The notes beneath the pieces are model-generated. The model saw only the letters and a list, made by a program, of their open reading frames with translations, made no database searches and was not told the DNA's origin. Of a stretch of 64,000 nucleotides of DNA, positions 1 through 11,538 are shown one piece after another (within the stretch, counting starts at the first letter, position 1; each line of letters opens with the position of its first letter). The translations under genes and the position numbers were made by a program. This stretch comes from Hevea brasiliensis (Eukaryota > Streptophyta > Magnoliopsida > Malpighiales > Euphorbiaceae): contig NC_079499.1 of assembly GCF_030052815.1 (NCBI RefSeq), forward strand, positions 99,048,480 to 99,112,479. The letters are read 5' to 3'.

Positions 1-132
1 AAAATTAAAATCAACTTGGATCAAAGAACCAGAGGTTGATAACAGGAATTTAAATGCTGAAAAATTAAAATCAACTTAGATCAAGGAACCAGAGGTTGAT
101 GACAGGAATTTAAATGCTGGAAAATTAAAATG
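1..132. repeat. 60-bp tandem repeat at the window edge
   Basis: Two full units (1-60 and 61-120) and the start of a third (121-132) differ at only a few bases. Each unit begins AAAATTAAAATCAACTT and contains GAACCAGAGGTTGAT. The array touches the left edge, so its true length is unknown. It lies downstream of the integrase of the minus-strand Tat1 element, in what should be its 3' non-coding region. Confidence 0.85.
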
Positions 133-310
133 CTTACAAAGTAAGCCTAACCTGACACAAGAAGTTCTTCCGCGATAAAGTGTACTTAACAGGATCCCGA
201 AGGTCAACGATTAATGGAGGACGAGTTACAAGACTTGTTCTACAACTTCCCTTTCCTTACTCACTTCCCCAGATGCCCCTTTTCTGTTCTCGACTTTCTT
301 CTTGTTTTGT

Positions 311-970
311 GGAAAGCGTCCTTGTGGGTTTTCACTTTCCCTTCCGTTCATTCAACTAGAAACGCCCTTCCGGGTTTTCACTCCTAGTTTTTTTTTTTTT
401 TTTGCTATCGACCATCCCCTGCAAGTTTCTTAGCAAAGTACACGAGGTTATCAATATCGAAATTCTAATCTTATAAAAAAATTTTAAGAAATTAATAGTG
501 CATAGAAAATAGTATTAGAGTGTGAGTATATGAGAAAGATTAAAATGCGAAGAAGATAGATCGAAGTGAAAGGATGACTTTATTATGGCTTTATTATGGC
601 TTTGAGAAACAAAGGTACAGTTTCAAAGAAAAAGAGTACAAGGATAGATCTCACAGATTCCTTGTAGTTAGCTTTGAAGTCTCTTAACTGCCATTATTTC
701 AAGTACTCTATTAATGAAGATTCATGCCGTGATGGTTTATTTTTCCTTCCTTGGTCCCATATCTTCTTCCTTATTTCTCCATTTTCTAGTTCTAAGGGCG
801 TCCTTTTGGGTTTTCACCCTTATATATATATATATATATATTTTTTACTCGCTCTTTCAGGGTGCCCTTTCGGGTTTTCACCCTTCACTCATTTTATAGA
901 AAGCACCCTTCGGGGTTTTCACCTTTTTCATGCATTTTGCTAGGGGCGCCCTTTTGGGTTTTCACCCCTA
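311..970 (-). repeat. Dispersed hairpin repeats in the Tat1 3' region
   Basis: Six copies of a 23-30-base motif occur near 311-340, 358-388, 793-822, 859-884, 902-928 and 941-970. Read on the minus strand (the element's sense strand), each has a variable outer stem, AAAA, CCC, a short A-rich loop, GGG, and the other stem arm. Five copies can form 6-8 bp outer stems although the stem sequence differs between copies. Several positions that pair as G-U on the minus strand would be A-C mismatches on the plus strand. The copy at 902-928 is degenerate. A (TA)10 microsatellite (821-840) overlaps the edge of the third copy. Function is unknown. Confidence 0.7.
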
Positions 971-988
971 CCCTTTTGTTTTTTTTTT

Positions 989-2266
989 TTAGGCATAATA
1001 TTTCTTGACAGTGTCGGCATTCATGGGTCTTGGGAATTCTTCACCATCCATATGGGACAAGATTAGGGCCCCACCAGAAAACGCCCTTTTAACCACATAG
1101 GGTCCCTCATAAGTTGGTGACCATTTACCCCGAGCATCATTTTGATTTGAAAGTACCTTTTTCAGGACTAGGTCCCCGGGTTGAAATTCGCGTGGGTGAA
1201 CGCCTTTATTAAATGCCCTAGCCATTCTTCTCTGGTATAACTGCCCATGACACGCTGCCGCTAGCCTTTTCTCGTCTAGCAAATTTAATTGGTCCAACCT
1301 TGACTGGATCCACTCCGACTCATCAATCCCTGATTCCTTTAGGATTCTTAGGGAAGGAATTTCCACTTTAATAGGTAATACAGCTTCCATCCCGTAAACC
1401 AGTGAGTATGGGGTTGCCCCAGTTGACATCCTTACGGTAGTCCGGTATGCGTGAAGGGCGTAGGGAAGCATATCATGCCAATCTCTATAGGTAACTGTCA
1501 TTTTCTGAATTATTCTCTTGAGATTTTTATTTGCGGCTTCTACTGCTCCATTCATCTGGGGACGGTATGGTGAGGAATTGAGATGTCGGATCTTGTATTG
1601 ATCACATAATCTTTGGATCTTCGGACCATTGAAATTCTTGGTATTGTCAGTGATGATCTCACTGGGGAGGCCGTGTTGGCAGATAATATTATTTCTGAGG
1701 AACTTGAGAAATGTGTTCTGTGTGATGTGGGCATATGATGTCGCTTCGACCCATTTAGAAAAATAGTCAATAGCTACCAAGATAAATCTATGCCCATTGG
1801 ATGCCTTGGGGTTGATGGGACCAATCACGTTGATTCCCCACATTGCAAAAGGCCATCGTGAAACGAGGTTGAACAATTGGTGAGGTGGAATATTTATCGG
1901 ATCCGCGTAGATTTGACATTTGTGACACTTTCGAAAGTATTCAATGCAATCTTTCTCCATAGTAGTTCAGAAGTATCCTTGTCGCAAGATTTGCTTAGCC
2001 ATCATATGTCTATTAGCATGGGTAGCACAGTTCCCTTCATGAGTTTCGAAAAGGATCCTCTTTGCTTCTTTTACATCCACACATCTCAATAATTCGCCGT
2101 TGGAGCTCCTTTTGTATAGAATTTCTTCACTGGGGAAGTATCCCAAAGCTAATCTCCTGATCATTCTTCTTTCATTTCTACTTGCCCCTGGAGGGAATTC
2201 TCTGGTTTTGATGTAGACCTGAATGTCATGATACCAAGGTTTACCATCTGTTTCTTTCTCGATCAT
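989..2266 (-). pseudogene. Tat1 integrase (zinc-binding, core and C-terminal parts)
   Basis: The 323-residue frame at 989-1960 covers the integrase catalytic core: a GPINP-type start to the fold, a D at the DYFSKW motif, a second D at ITDN, and the NGAVEAANK stretch with the catalytic E. It continues into the C-terminal domain with a GPYVV motif. The preceding frame (1967-2266) supplies the HHCC zinc-binding region, with HEGNC and HANRHM and ending RQGYF. The two are separated by a stop at about 1961-1966, so the enzyme is broken here, although the catalytic D, D and E look intact. Integrase would join element cDNA to host DNA. It is the last product of the polyprotein and is followed by the non-coding 3' region with hairpin repeats. 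Confidence 0.85.
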
Positions 2267-2855
2267 TAAGGCGCCTACTCACTCCTTGCTTTGATCTGCA
2301 ATTCCTGAGTCGTCTGCCCTTCTTCTATTTGAGCCATGACGGCCAGGGTGGCTAAGGCATCCGCGAATTGATTTTGTCCCGACTGAGGTGAGTGAAAAAA
2401 ATTTCTTTAAATTTCTTGATCAATTCCAGTAGGTACTTCTGATATGGGATTAACTTCGGATCCTTGGATTGCCATTCTCCCTTGATTTGATAAATGATCA
2501 AGGCTGAATCTCCATATACCTCCAATTTCCTGACTTTCATTTAGATGGCGGCCTGTAAACCCATCACACAAGCTTCGTATTCTGCGACATTATTGATATA
2601 TTCAAACCTTAACTTGATGGCTATTGGGAAGTGTTTCCCATCGGGTGATACCAGTACTGCTCCAATTCCATTACTAAACAAATTAACAGCTCTGTCAAAA
2701 TACATTTCCCACACATCAGCTGGCTCTTTTTCTTCGCTACCGACTTCATTAACATGCTCATCAGGGAACTTAAAATCCAAGGCTTCATAATCCTGGATTG
2801 GGTTTTCTGCTAGGAAATCAGCGATTACGCTGCCTTTCACAGCTTTCCGGGTCAT
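2267..2855 (-). pseudogene. Tat1 RNase H domain
   Basis: Minus-strand frames at 2541-2855 and 2352-2540 encode a type-I RNase H fold. They show a FDRAVN segment where a catalytic D is expected, then GIGAVLVSPDG, VAEYEACVMGL with the conserved E, and VYGDSALIIYQIKGEW with the second D. Frame changes and a stop separate the pieces, so the domain is not continuous. RNase H removes the RNA strand of the RNA-DNA hybrid during reverse transcription. In Tat elements the domain lies between RT and integrase, as here. Confidence 0.75.
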
Positions 2856-3248
2856 ATAGACAATATCATATTGAGAGAGTATGACTTGCTATTTGGCTAT
2901 CCTTCCTGGCACGAATGGGCTTTCGAACACATACTTAATAGGATCCATCCAAGAGATGAGCCATGTCTTATGATTCAACATGTAGGGTTTAAGTCGATTT
3001 GCCACCCAGGTTAATGCGCAACAAGTTTTCTCTAGGAAGGAGTACCTTGACTCGCAATCATTAAACTTCTTGCTTAGGTAATAAATAGCCCTCTCTCTTC
3101 GACCGGTGTCGTCATGTTGTCCCAAGACACATCCCATTGAATTCTGTTGGATAGCCATGTTTAGAATCAATGGTCTTCCTGCCACCGGAGGAACCAGTAT
3201 CTGCAGATTTGACAGGTACTGCTTAATTTTCTCGAAAGCCTCTTGACA
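2856..3248 (-). pseudogene. Tat1 RT connection domain, distal part
   Basis: This minus-strand frame contains the segment after the RT palm (ending in LILNMAIQQNSMG, AIYYLSKKFND and a YSFLEKTCCALTW motif typical of the RNase H-like connection in plant gypsy elements). Its upstream end stops at the composite insertion at 3249. The same reading frame resumes at 16627, beyond a 13.4-kb insertion and its TGACA target duplication. The two pieces are therefore one former ORF split by transposition. The apparent longer ORF to 3464 runs into the inserted LTR and is an artefact. Confidence 0.85.
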
Positions 3249-5580
3249 TGTAACACCCCTATGTTCGGTAATGCGTTCTACTGTTCCGCTGACCAGTGTT
3301 GTCCGGATAGCTAGGATGCCTAGAACTACACTTCGATATGAGTGAGGAGACATTAAATAATGAAATACAAGAAAAGAAAATACAAGAAAAACAAAGGAAA
3401 AATAATAGCAAAGAAATATAATCAAGTTAAGCAAGCTGAGAACCCTAGCAATGGGTGACCGCACGGGGAAGTCACGGCGTGGACCGTTGACTAGCCCTGG
3501 ACCGCGGAGAACTCTGGAAATTAATTTTAAGACTTAAAGAGACATCAATTGAAGTATAAATATCATTAGAAATATCAAAGAAAAATTAAATAATTAGTAC
3601 AAAGAAAAGTGAGAAATTGAAAAACGGACAAAACCCGGTGTTACCGAAAAATCGAGAATGCAACCCGAACAGGGGCATTGTGGTCATTTGACACTCTGAG
3701 TTGTCTTTTGACCTAAATTTCCATTAAAAATAAATAATATTACACTTGGAGAATATAATGAAAAATAAATTTAGGGGTACCTAATGTAAATAGTAAAAAT
3801 AGAGGGTAAATTGACTAATTATCAATTAAAACATATAAAATAGTTTAATTAATGTGAGTGGACCACTATGGATTAAATTAAATACTCAATGGGCAGGTGC
3901 AAATCCACTAACCAATCTGCAATTCATCTTCTTCAATTGAGAAGTCCCATTGCCGTATGAAAGCTTTCAATCCTCCCATGGCCACCCAAATGCATGGCCC
4001 TTTACACCCATTTTCAAGCTATATTTTCTTTACTTGTCTTCATTAAAAGTGTTCTATACATCATGGGCAGTAGATAGGCAGCAAGAAATGAATGTTTTTG
4101 TGGAGTTTTGAAGAATTTCCAAAGTGGTAAGTTTGAATTTTTGATTATTGCTTTGTTAAAATTTGTAAGGATGTTATGGGTGTTTGATTTATGGAGAAAT
4201 TTTTGAGGTTTGATGTTGAATGGGAATGTGTGCTTTTGGCAGCCATGGAAACACCTTGAAGATAGTTTATTCTTGCTTGTAAATGGTGGATTAAAAGGTT
4301 GATTAAATATTTATGTGTATAGGAAATCATTTGGGTGATTATACTTAGTATATGTAAATGTGTATTGAAATTTAAAGCTTGGAAAGTAATGGAATGTAAG
4401 TGTACCATTATGGCAGTTTGTTAACTCTTGATGAATGCTGGAATTCATGCTTGGATTATGGTATATTAATGTTGAATTGTGTTGGATGTTAGGGCAGTTT
4501 GAGTGTGTATATGATGGTGTGAAGTTGGACATGAAAAAAGTGTTATGGTTAGGTGATTAAATTGTTGTAAATTTGGTTTGAAAATTCTGTACAAAATGGT
4601 GTATGTTGAATGTAATTGTAAGCTGCCAAAATGACCTATAATATGTTGTAAATTATGTTTAGGTTGTGGTACAACCAGAATTGGTTTGAAGGTTAAGTTT
4701 GGTGAGTGTTAAAAGTGATGCTTGATGTGTATGCAAGAATTTCAATAAGGCAGTTTGAGTTTTAGGCCTATAACTTTAAGTGTGTGGCTCCAATTGGTAT
4801 GAGACCAATTGGAGGTGAAACTAGGCACAAAATGTGATTTTTGAGATAAAGAATGATTTTTGAGATAAAGAATGATTTTTTAGATACAGCATGGTTTTTG
4901 AGATAAGAATAATTTTTGAGATACAACATGGTTTTTGAGACACAGAATGTTTTTGAATGGTAAAGAATTGTGATTTCAATTATGATTTATGTACAATTGA
5001 TTTTGTTGGAATTACCTAAATGGTTAGTTATGATTTGATAAATTGAATTTCGTGATCAAAGTCATTTTATACAAATGATTCACATTATTGGCAATGAATA
5101 TTTTGAGTTTTAGAATTTGATTAGTATTCAGATTTCTAAATTATTTACTGTAAATTTTGTCAATGTATATTGTACTATGTTTTAAATTATAGTTGTGCAC
5201 CACTGAGTTCACCACTCAGGAATAGCTTTGTTTGCTGTCGCAGGTAAAAAGAGCATAGAGCAGTGAATAAGTTTCTTTGAAGACATATTCAGATCAGCTC
5301 CAGGTATATCATAGGTATACCCATGTACATAGGTTTTGATGTATGCATGTAATAATATGTATGTAAATTATTTGAGCAGTTGTATAAAAACTCTTGTATA
5401 ATATTTTGGTATGTAATTAAATGTAAATTATTGTAAATATAAAGTTGAGATTTCATTTACTTGAATAGTTTTGTATTATAAATTTTGAGTCTTGTAATCA
5501 TTGAAATGTTTTTTTTATGATGAGAGTAGTTTGAAAATGAATTGATTGTTTATTGAGAATTGAATTGTGAATTGAAATGA
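3249..5580 (+). repeat. LTR A of the composite (3' end truncated)
   Basis: It begins TGTAACACCCC directly after the TGACA target duplication. It is nearly identical to LTR C but stops 269 bp before the LTR end, where the sequence jumps to protease coding DNA (junction 5580/5581, about 2 bp of shared sequence). The truncation removes the LTR end, the PBS and the gag start. Like LTR C it lacks a 1.45-kb segment present in LTR B. At 4837-4952 it carries degenerate 19-bp repeats (unit ATTTTTGAGATAAAGAATG), exactly where that segment is missing. A CTGAGT/ACTCAG hairpin lies at 5203-5219. ORFs in this stretch are not credible genes. Confidence 0.9.
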
Positions 5581-7330
5581 TGTATTTGTGTTATTTGATC
5601 TGGGTTCTACCCATTCTTATGTGAGTGCTAGCATCATTGATTGCATTGCTGTTCCATGTACAAAAATGGACTTTGAGGTGCTAGTAACAAGTCCGCTAGG
5701 ACAGGAGGTCAGGGTTAATAGAATGTATAGAGATTGTCCTTTGGTGATCCAAGGACACACTTTTCTATCTGATTTCATTGAAATGCCCTTTAGAGATTAT
5801 GATATCATCTTGGGCATGGATTGGTTAGCTAGGCATCATGCCATGATTGATCAGAGGTCAAGACAGTCACTTTCGGTCTCCTCAAGACAAATGATGTGGT
5901 AATACATGGGAAGAGGCAGCTATTGCCATCAATCATTATTTCAACTGCACTAGCCAGAAAATGATGAGAACGGGGTGTGAAGCATACTTGGCACATATGG
6001 TAGACACCCAAGTGGGGAGTCCAGCATTGAGGACATCCTACAAGATATGACTTTCTGCACGTGTTTCGATGAATTGCCGTGATTACCTCCTAAAGAGAGG
6101 TGTAGTTTAAAATTAATGTTATGCTCGTGTGGATCCAATCTCCATAAAACCATACAGAATGGCACCAGCAGAGTTGAAGGAGTTGAAGGTACAGTTGCAA
6201 GAACTACTTGAAAAGGGCTTCATTCGCCCTAGTGTGTCACCATGGGGAGCGCCAGTATTGTTTGTTAAGAAGAAGGATGGCACTCTTCGTTTATGTATTG
6301 TTTGACCTAGGGTCTGCATACTTTTATGTTAGAGTTAGAACTATATGTCCTGTTGTTATTCCTTTACAGGGGAATAAATTTTGATGCATTAGTGATTAGT
6401 CCTTAAGATAAGGATTGTGATAATAAGTGAAATTAGTTTTGGAAGAGTTTATCGGCGAAAAGTATTTTCTAACACACCATAAATTATAAAGCTAAACGGC
6501 AAGCCTACTTAATGTAAGGCAAGAGGACGTAAAAGTAAGATGCGGTAATAGAATTGTTCTAGATGAAGGCAGAGATGTTACAGTTGTTAATTGTTAATGG
6601 ATATTGTAATTAGAATAAGTTTCAGGTATCGGTGAATTCGAAAAGGATAAAAGATAGGAAAGTTTGATCTATTGGGATGTATCATAGTAACTATGCAATG
6701 TTCTTGATGTTTATACTGCAAGCTGCAGATTACAGTACTGACTTGAGATTATTGTGTAGAGCTACATACTACCCGATAGTATACCTAGATAAGAATAGTT
6801 ACCAACGGCATCTGTTTTGGTATAGTTATGCCAGGACAGAATTTAATTGTTAGAAATAAGTTTGAAAATCCTACTTAGGGATCTAAAACTCAAAAGTTAG
6901 AATATCGAAAGGTTATAGTTCAGTACAAAAGGAAGTAAGTTATAGAATATTGACAGATAAACAGAGTTATGAAAGTAAAAAAAAATTCGAACAATTGGTT
7001 CAAATATAACAAAGAAATGTTACGAATATGAGAAAGACTATGGACTAGAATGGTCAGAGGAGCAACGACTAGATAAATAATTCTAACATGGCCTCAAGGG
7101 TCATTCAAGAAGGAACATGAATCGAAATATTAGACAGGACAATAGTAAGAGAAGATTGGTGATATACAAACAAATTAAACGTTGTATTAGATTGTTAAAA
7201 GTCTTATACAAATTTGAGGAAAAGAAGATTATACGATCGTACAAAAAGGAAAAAAATAAACGTATGACTATTGTAAGATGACTATTGGGTAAAATTTCTT
7301 GGACGAAATTTATTTTAAGGAGGGGAGAAT
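5581..7330 (+). pseudogene. Internal segment 1: protease and RT remnants
   Basis: This is a near copy of 12265-14020. The frame from 5588 encodes the aspartic protease with the active-site stretch LFDLGSTHSYVS and a GMDWLARHHAMI segment, and stops at 5902. A fragment of the RT start ([10 protein letters not shown] to [12 protein letters not shown]) lies at about 6150-6300 and ends in a stop. The RT palm, RNase H and integrase are absent. From 6304 to 7330 I see no ORF. The last bases (TTTTAAGGAGGGGAGAAT) are the polypurine tract before the next LTR. Mismatches to the second copy are clustered at about 5848-5895, 6028-6085 and 6690-6725 rather than spread evenly. Confidence 0.85.
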
Positions 7331-10300
7331 TGTAACACCCCTATGTTCGGTAATGCGTTCTCTCATTGACCAGTGTTGTCCGGATAGCTAGGATGCCTAG
7401 AACTACACTTCGATATGAGTGAGGAGACATTAAATAATGAAATACAAGAAAAGAAAATACAAGAAAAACAAAGGAAAAATAATAGCAAAGAAATATAATC
7501 AAGTTAAGCGAGCCGAGAACCCTAGCGATGGGTGACCGCACGGGGAAGTCACGGCGTGGACTGTTGACTAGCCCTGGACCGCGGGGAACTCTGGAAATTA
7601 ATTTTAAGACTTAAAGAGACATCAATTGAAGTATAAATATCATTAGAAATATCAAAGAAAAATTAAATAATTAGTACAAAGAAAAGTGAGAAATCGAAAA
7701 ACGGACAAAACCCGGTGTTACCGAAAAATCGGGAATGCAACCCGAACAGGGGCATTGTGGTCATTTGACACTCCGAGTTGTCTTTTGACTTAAATGTCCA
7801 TTAAAAATAAATAATATTACACTTGGAGAATATAATGAAAAATAAATTTAGGGGTATCTAATGTAAATAGTAAAAATGGAGGGTAAATTGACTAATTATC
7901 AATTAAAACATATAAAATAGTTTAATTAAGGTGAGTGGACCACTATAGATTAAATTAAATACTCAATGGGCAGGTGTAAATCCACTAACCAATCTGCAAT
8001 TTAACTTCTTCAATTGAGAAGTCCCATTGCCGCATGAAAGCTTTCAATCCTCCCATGGCCACCCAAATGCATGGCCCTTTACACCCATTTTCAAGCTATA
8101 TTTTCTTTACTTGTCTTCATTAAAAGTGTTCTATACATCATGGGCAGTAGATAGGCAGCAAGAAATGAATGTTTTTGTGGAGTTTTGAAGAATTTCCAAA
8201 GTGGTAAGTTTGAGTTTTTTGTTATTGCTTTGTTAAAATTTGTAAGGATGTTATGGGTGTTTGATTTATGGAGAAATTTTTGAGGTTTGATGTTGAATGG
8301 GAATGTGTGCTTTTGGCAGCCATGGAAACACATTGAAGATAGTTTATTCTTACTTGTAAATGGTGGATTAAAAGGTTGATTAAATATTTATGTGTATAGG
8401 AAATCATTTGGGTGATTATACTTAGTATATGTAAATGTGTATTGAAATTTAAAGCTTGGAAAGTAATGGAATGTAAGTGTACCATTATGGCAGTTTGTTA
8501 ACTCTTGATGAATGCTGGAATTCATGCTTGGATTATGGTATATTAATGTTGAATTGTGTTGGATGTTAGGGCAGTTTGAGTGTGTATATGATGGTGTGAA
8601 GTTGGACATGAAAAAAGTGTTATGGTTAGGTGATTAAATTGTTGTAAATTTGGTTTGAAAATTCTGTACAAAATGGTGTATGTTGAATGTAATTGTAAGC
8701 TGCCAAAATGACCTATAATATGTTGTAAATTATGTTTAGGTTGTGGTACAACCAGAATTGGTTTGAAGGTTAAGTTTGGTGAGTGTTAAAAGTGATGCTT
8801 GATGTGTATGCAAGAATTTCAATAAGGCAGTTTGAGTTTTAGGCCTATAACTTTAAGTGTGTGGCTCCAATTGGTATGAGACCAATTGGAGGTGAAACTA
8901 GGCACAAAATGTGCCAACTTTCATGAAGGAATCTTGCCAAAATTCTGCTTGCAAGATAGCTTGAAAAATGACCAAATCCGGATTAAGTGCAAGTAAGGCC
9001 TGAAAATTGACCATTTGGGCAGCAGTTAGTGTTTAGGCCATAACTCACTCAAAACAATTCCAATTGACCTGACATTTTGATCATGAATAGTTAAGACCCA
9101 TATCTACAAGTCTTATGAAGACACCAAAGCCCAGAAATGACCATAAGCAAGTCAAACAGCTTGCACAAGTTCGGGTCCAAAAACTGGCCGAACCAAAATT
9201 GACCTAAAATGACCTAAAGTGACCAATTTTGATGCATTTTGACCAGCAATAGTAAAATGACCATAACTTGGTCTACATAACTCAGAATGACCTGAAATTT
9301 TGACCCGCTTTCCATAAGACATAGATCTAAAAGTTTTTAGTTTTGACCGAAACCCGAAAACTGAGGGAACTAGGTCGTCCGGCTAGGTCAAACTATTATC
9401 CCGGAATCCAGCAAATTGCAAGAAAATGCAGTATACACAGAAATGAACTTGGTAACATGTACCAACCCTAAAAGACTATTGAATGTGACATGTTAGTAAC
9501 ATTAAAACCTAATTTACCTAGAACGCATCGAGGGCCAACATATTAGGTTGACTAAGGAAATAATAGAATTCGATAAATTAATTATTGAACCTTATTCTTA
9601 GAGACAGTTTAAATGAGTACTGAAACACTTCAAATTGTGTTTCTCAGTTAGCAAAGACTCGGGGAAGGGGAAGGAAACACTGAGTCAGAGCCAAGAGACA
9701 GTTATCAGAGGTTTGTGCACAACTAGTTTTTAACTGATTTTGTTTTGAATATTTCATATGATTAAATGACATTTTTTTTTATGTATTATGTTCAGCAAGC
9801 ATTGGATTTAATTCAATGATTATTGAAATTGTTATAATATGAATGAATTTAGCTTTGTGAAATGGTATTTCCATAAGTATTAAGCATTGTTATGGATTGA
9901 ATAAATTATGTTCTGGAAAATTGTGATAGAACATGTTTTGAATTGTGATGGTAATTTTCATGGAAAATGCAAATTTATGATTTGAATTGTGATGAGCATA
10001 AAAAATTATTGGATATTGGAATTGACTTTGAATCAAATTATATTGTGATTTATGCTCACTAAAAGGATTGTGATATTGTTTTATATCTCACTATAGATGC
10101 TTAACTAGGTTATTACCCGTCTCTCTCATTTGTTGAGAAGACAATGGAGTTAGTTGTATTTTGATTACCATGGTACGTGCACAGGCTTAGATTTTCCTCT
10201 GATTTGAGGTTAGATCTAAGTTTATTTTATCGTTATGGCCCTTGCGGAAGATTCATTATTGTGATGGTACTGTGCACGATGATCCGACCTCCCCAACCAT

Positions 10301-11362
10301 AGGGAGTTAGAATCACATCGAATATGGCCCTTTCGGATTAGTCTTGCATAGTTAGTGAGATAAAGAATGATTTTTGAGATAAAGAATGATTTTTGAGATA
10401 CAGCATGGTTTTTGAGATAAGAATAATTTTTGAGATACAACATGGTTTTTGAGACACAGAACGTTTTTTAATGGTAAAGAATTGTGATTTCAATTATGAT
10501 TTATGTACAATTGATTTTGTTGGAATTACCTAAATGGTTAATTATGATTTGATAAATTGAATTTCGTGATCAAAGTCATTTTATACAAATGATTCACATT
10601 ATTGGCAATGAATATTTTGAGTTTTAGAATTTGATGAGTATTCAGATTTCCAAATTATTTACTGTAAATTTTGTCAATGTATATTGTACTATGTTTTAAA
10701 TTATAGTTGTGCACCACTGAGTTCACCACTCAGTGATAGATTTGTATGCTGTCGCAGGTAAAAAGAGCATAGAGCAATGAATAAGTTTCTTTGAAGACAT
10801 ATTCAGATCAGCTCCAGGTATATCATAGGTATACCCATGTACATAGGTTTTGATGTATGCATGTAATAATATGTATGTAAATTATTTAAGCAGTTGTATA
10901 AAAACTCTTATAAAATATTTTGGTATGTAATTAAATGTAAATTATTGTAAATATAAAGTTGAGATTTCATTTACTTGAATAGTTTTGTATTATAAATTTT
11001 GAGTCTTGTAATCAATGAAATGTTTCTTTATGATGAGAGTACTTTGAAAATGAATTGATTGTTTATTGAGAATTGAATTGTGAATTGAAATGAAGTTTAT
11101 TGGAGTTGTATTTGAGAAAACATATTGGGAGCATTTTCTTTTGCAGGATTGAAGAACTGTTTTCTCAAAATACAGCCGGTACTTTGCCGAAATTTTAAAA
11201 AAAATTTATAACACCAGATTTTAATCTATGACTTAAATTTCCCGAAAATTGTTTTAAAATCTCTTGTAGTATATTTAATGGATTATCGGTAGGCGAAGTA
11301 CAGTAATTCATTAGGTGTACTACGGGATCATGTTGCATCTTATAGGGGAGTAGGGTGTGACA
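7331..11362 (+). repeat. LTR B, the full-length (4,032 bp) LTR
   Basis: It starts TGTAACACCC after a polypurine tract and ends TGTGACA, 7 bp before an iMet-type PBS, so both ends are well defined. It matches LTRs A and C except for about 1.45 kb (8914 to about 10365) found only here. The same segment is present, inverted and diverged, in the solo LTR at 25990-29401, so having it is the older state. An 8-bp hairpin (CACTGAGT, TCACC, ACTCAGTG) lies at 10715-10735. Near the start it lacks the CTGTTCCG seen in A and C. Confidence 0.9.
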
Positions 11363-11369
11363 TGTTTTG

Positions 11370-11381
11370 TGGTATCAGAGC
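11370..11381 (+). other. Primer-binding site (initiator Met tRNA type)
   Basis: TGGTATCAGAGC lies 7 bp after the end of LTR B. It is the classical plant PBS complementary to the 3' end of initiator methionine tRNA. It fixes the LTR B boundary and shows that LTR B acts as a 5' LTR for the internal segment on its right. Confidence 0.93.
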
Positions 11382-11538
11382 AATGGTTTTAAAGTGAATT
11401 TCGAACTGTGAATTTGAAATCTTTTTGTCGGTAACTACAACTGCTCAATTGTTTGATACATATAGTACATTTACATCATAAATATGAACTAATGGAGAGG
11501 AATCTCCTTATGTTGGTTATACAGGAATAGAAAATCTT

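Noticed and set aside
821..840. (TA)10 run as a promoter
   Set aside because: Simple microsatellite at the edge of a hairpin repeat, with no promoter context.
3340..3464. Long minus-strand ORF crossing from Tat1 RT into the inserted LTR
   Set aside because: The part above 3248 lies in LTR A and recurs at 7341-7541 and 14000-14236 as LTR sequence. The fusion is accidental.
4145..4532. Thr/His/Asn-rich minus-strand ORFs repeated at 8222-8609 and 14917-15304
   Set aside because: They recur because they lie in the three LTR copies. Composition is low-complexity and they run antisense to the LTR, with no domain.
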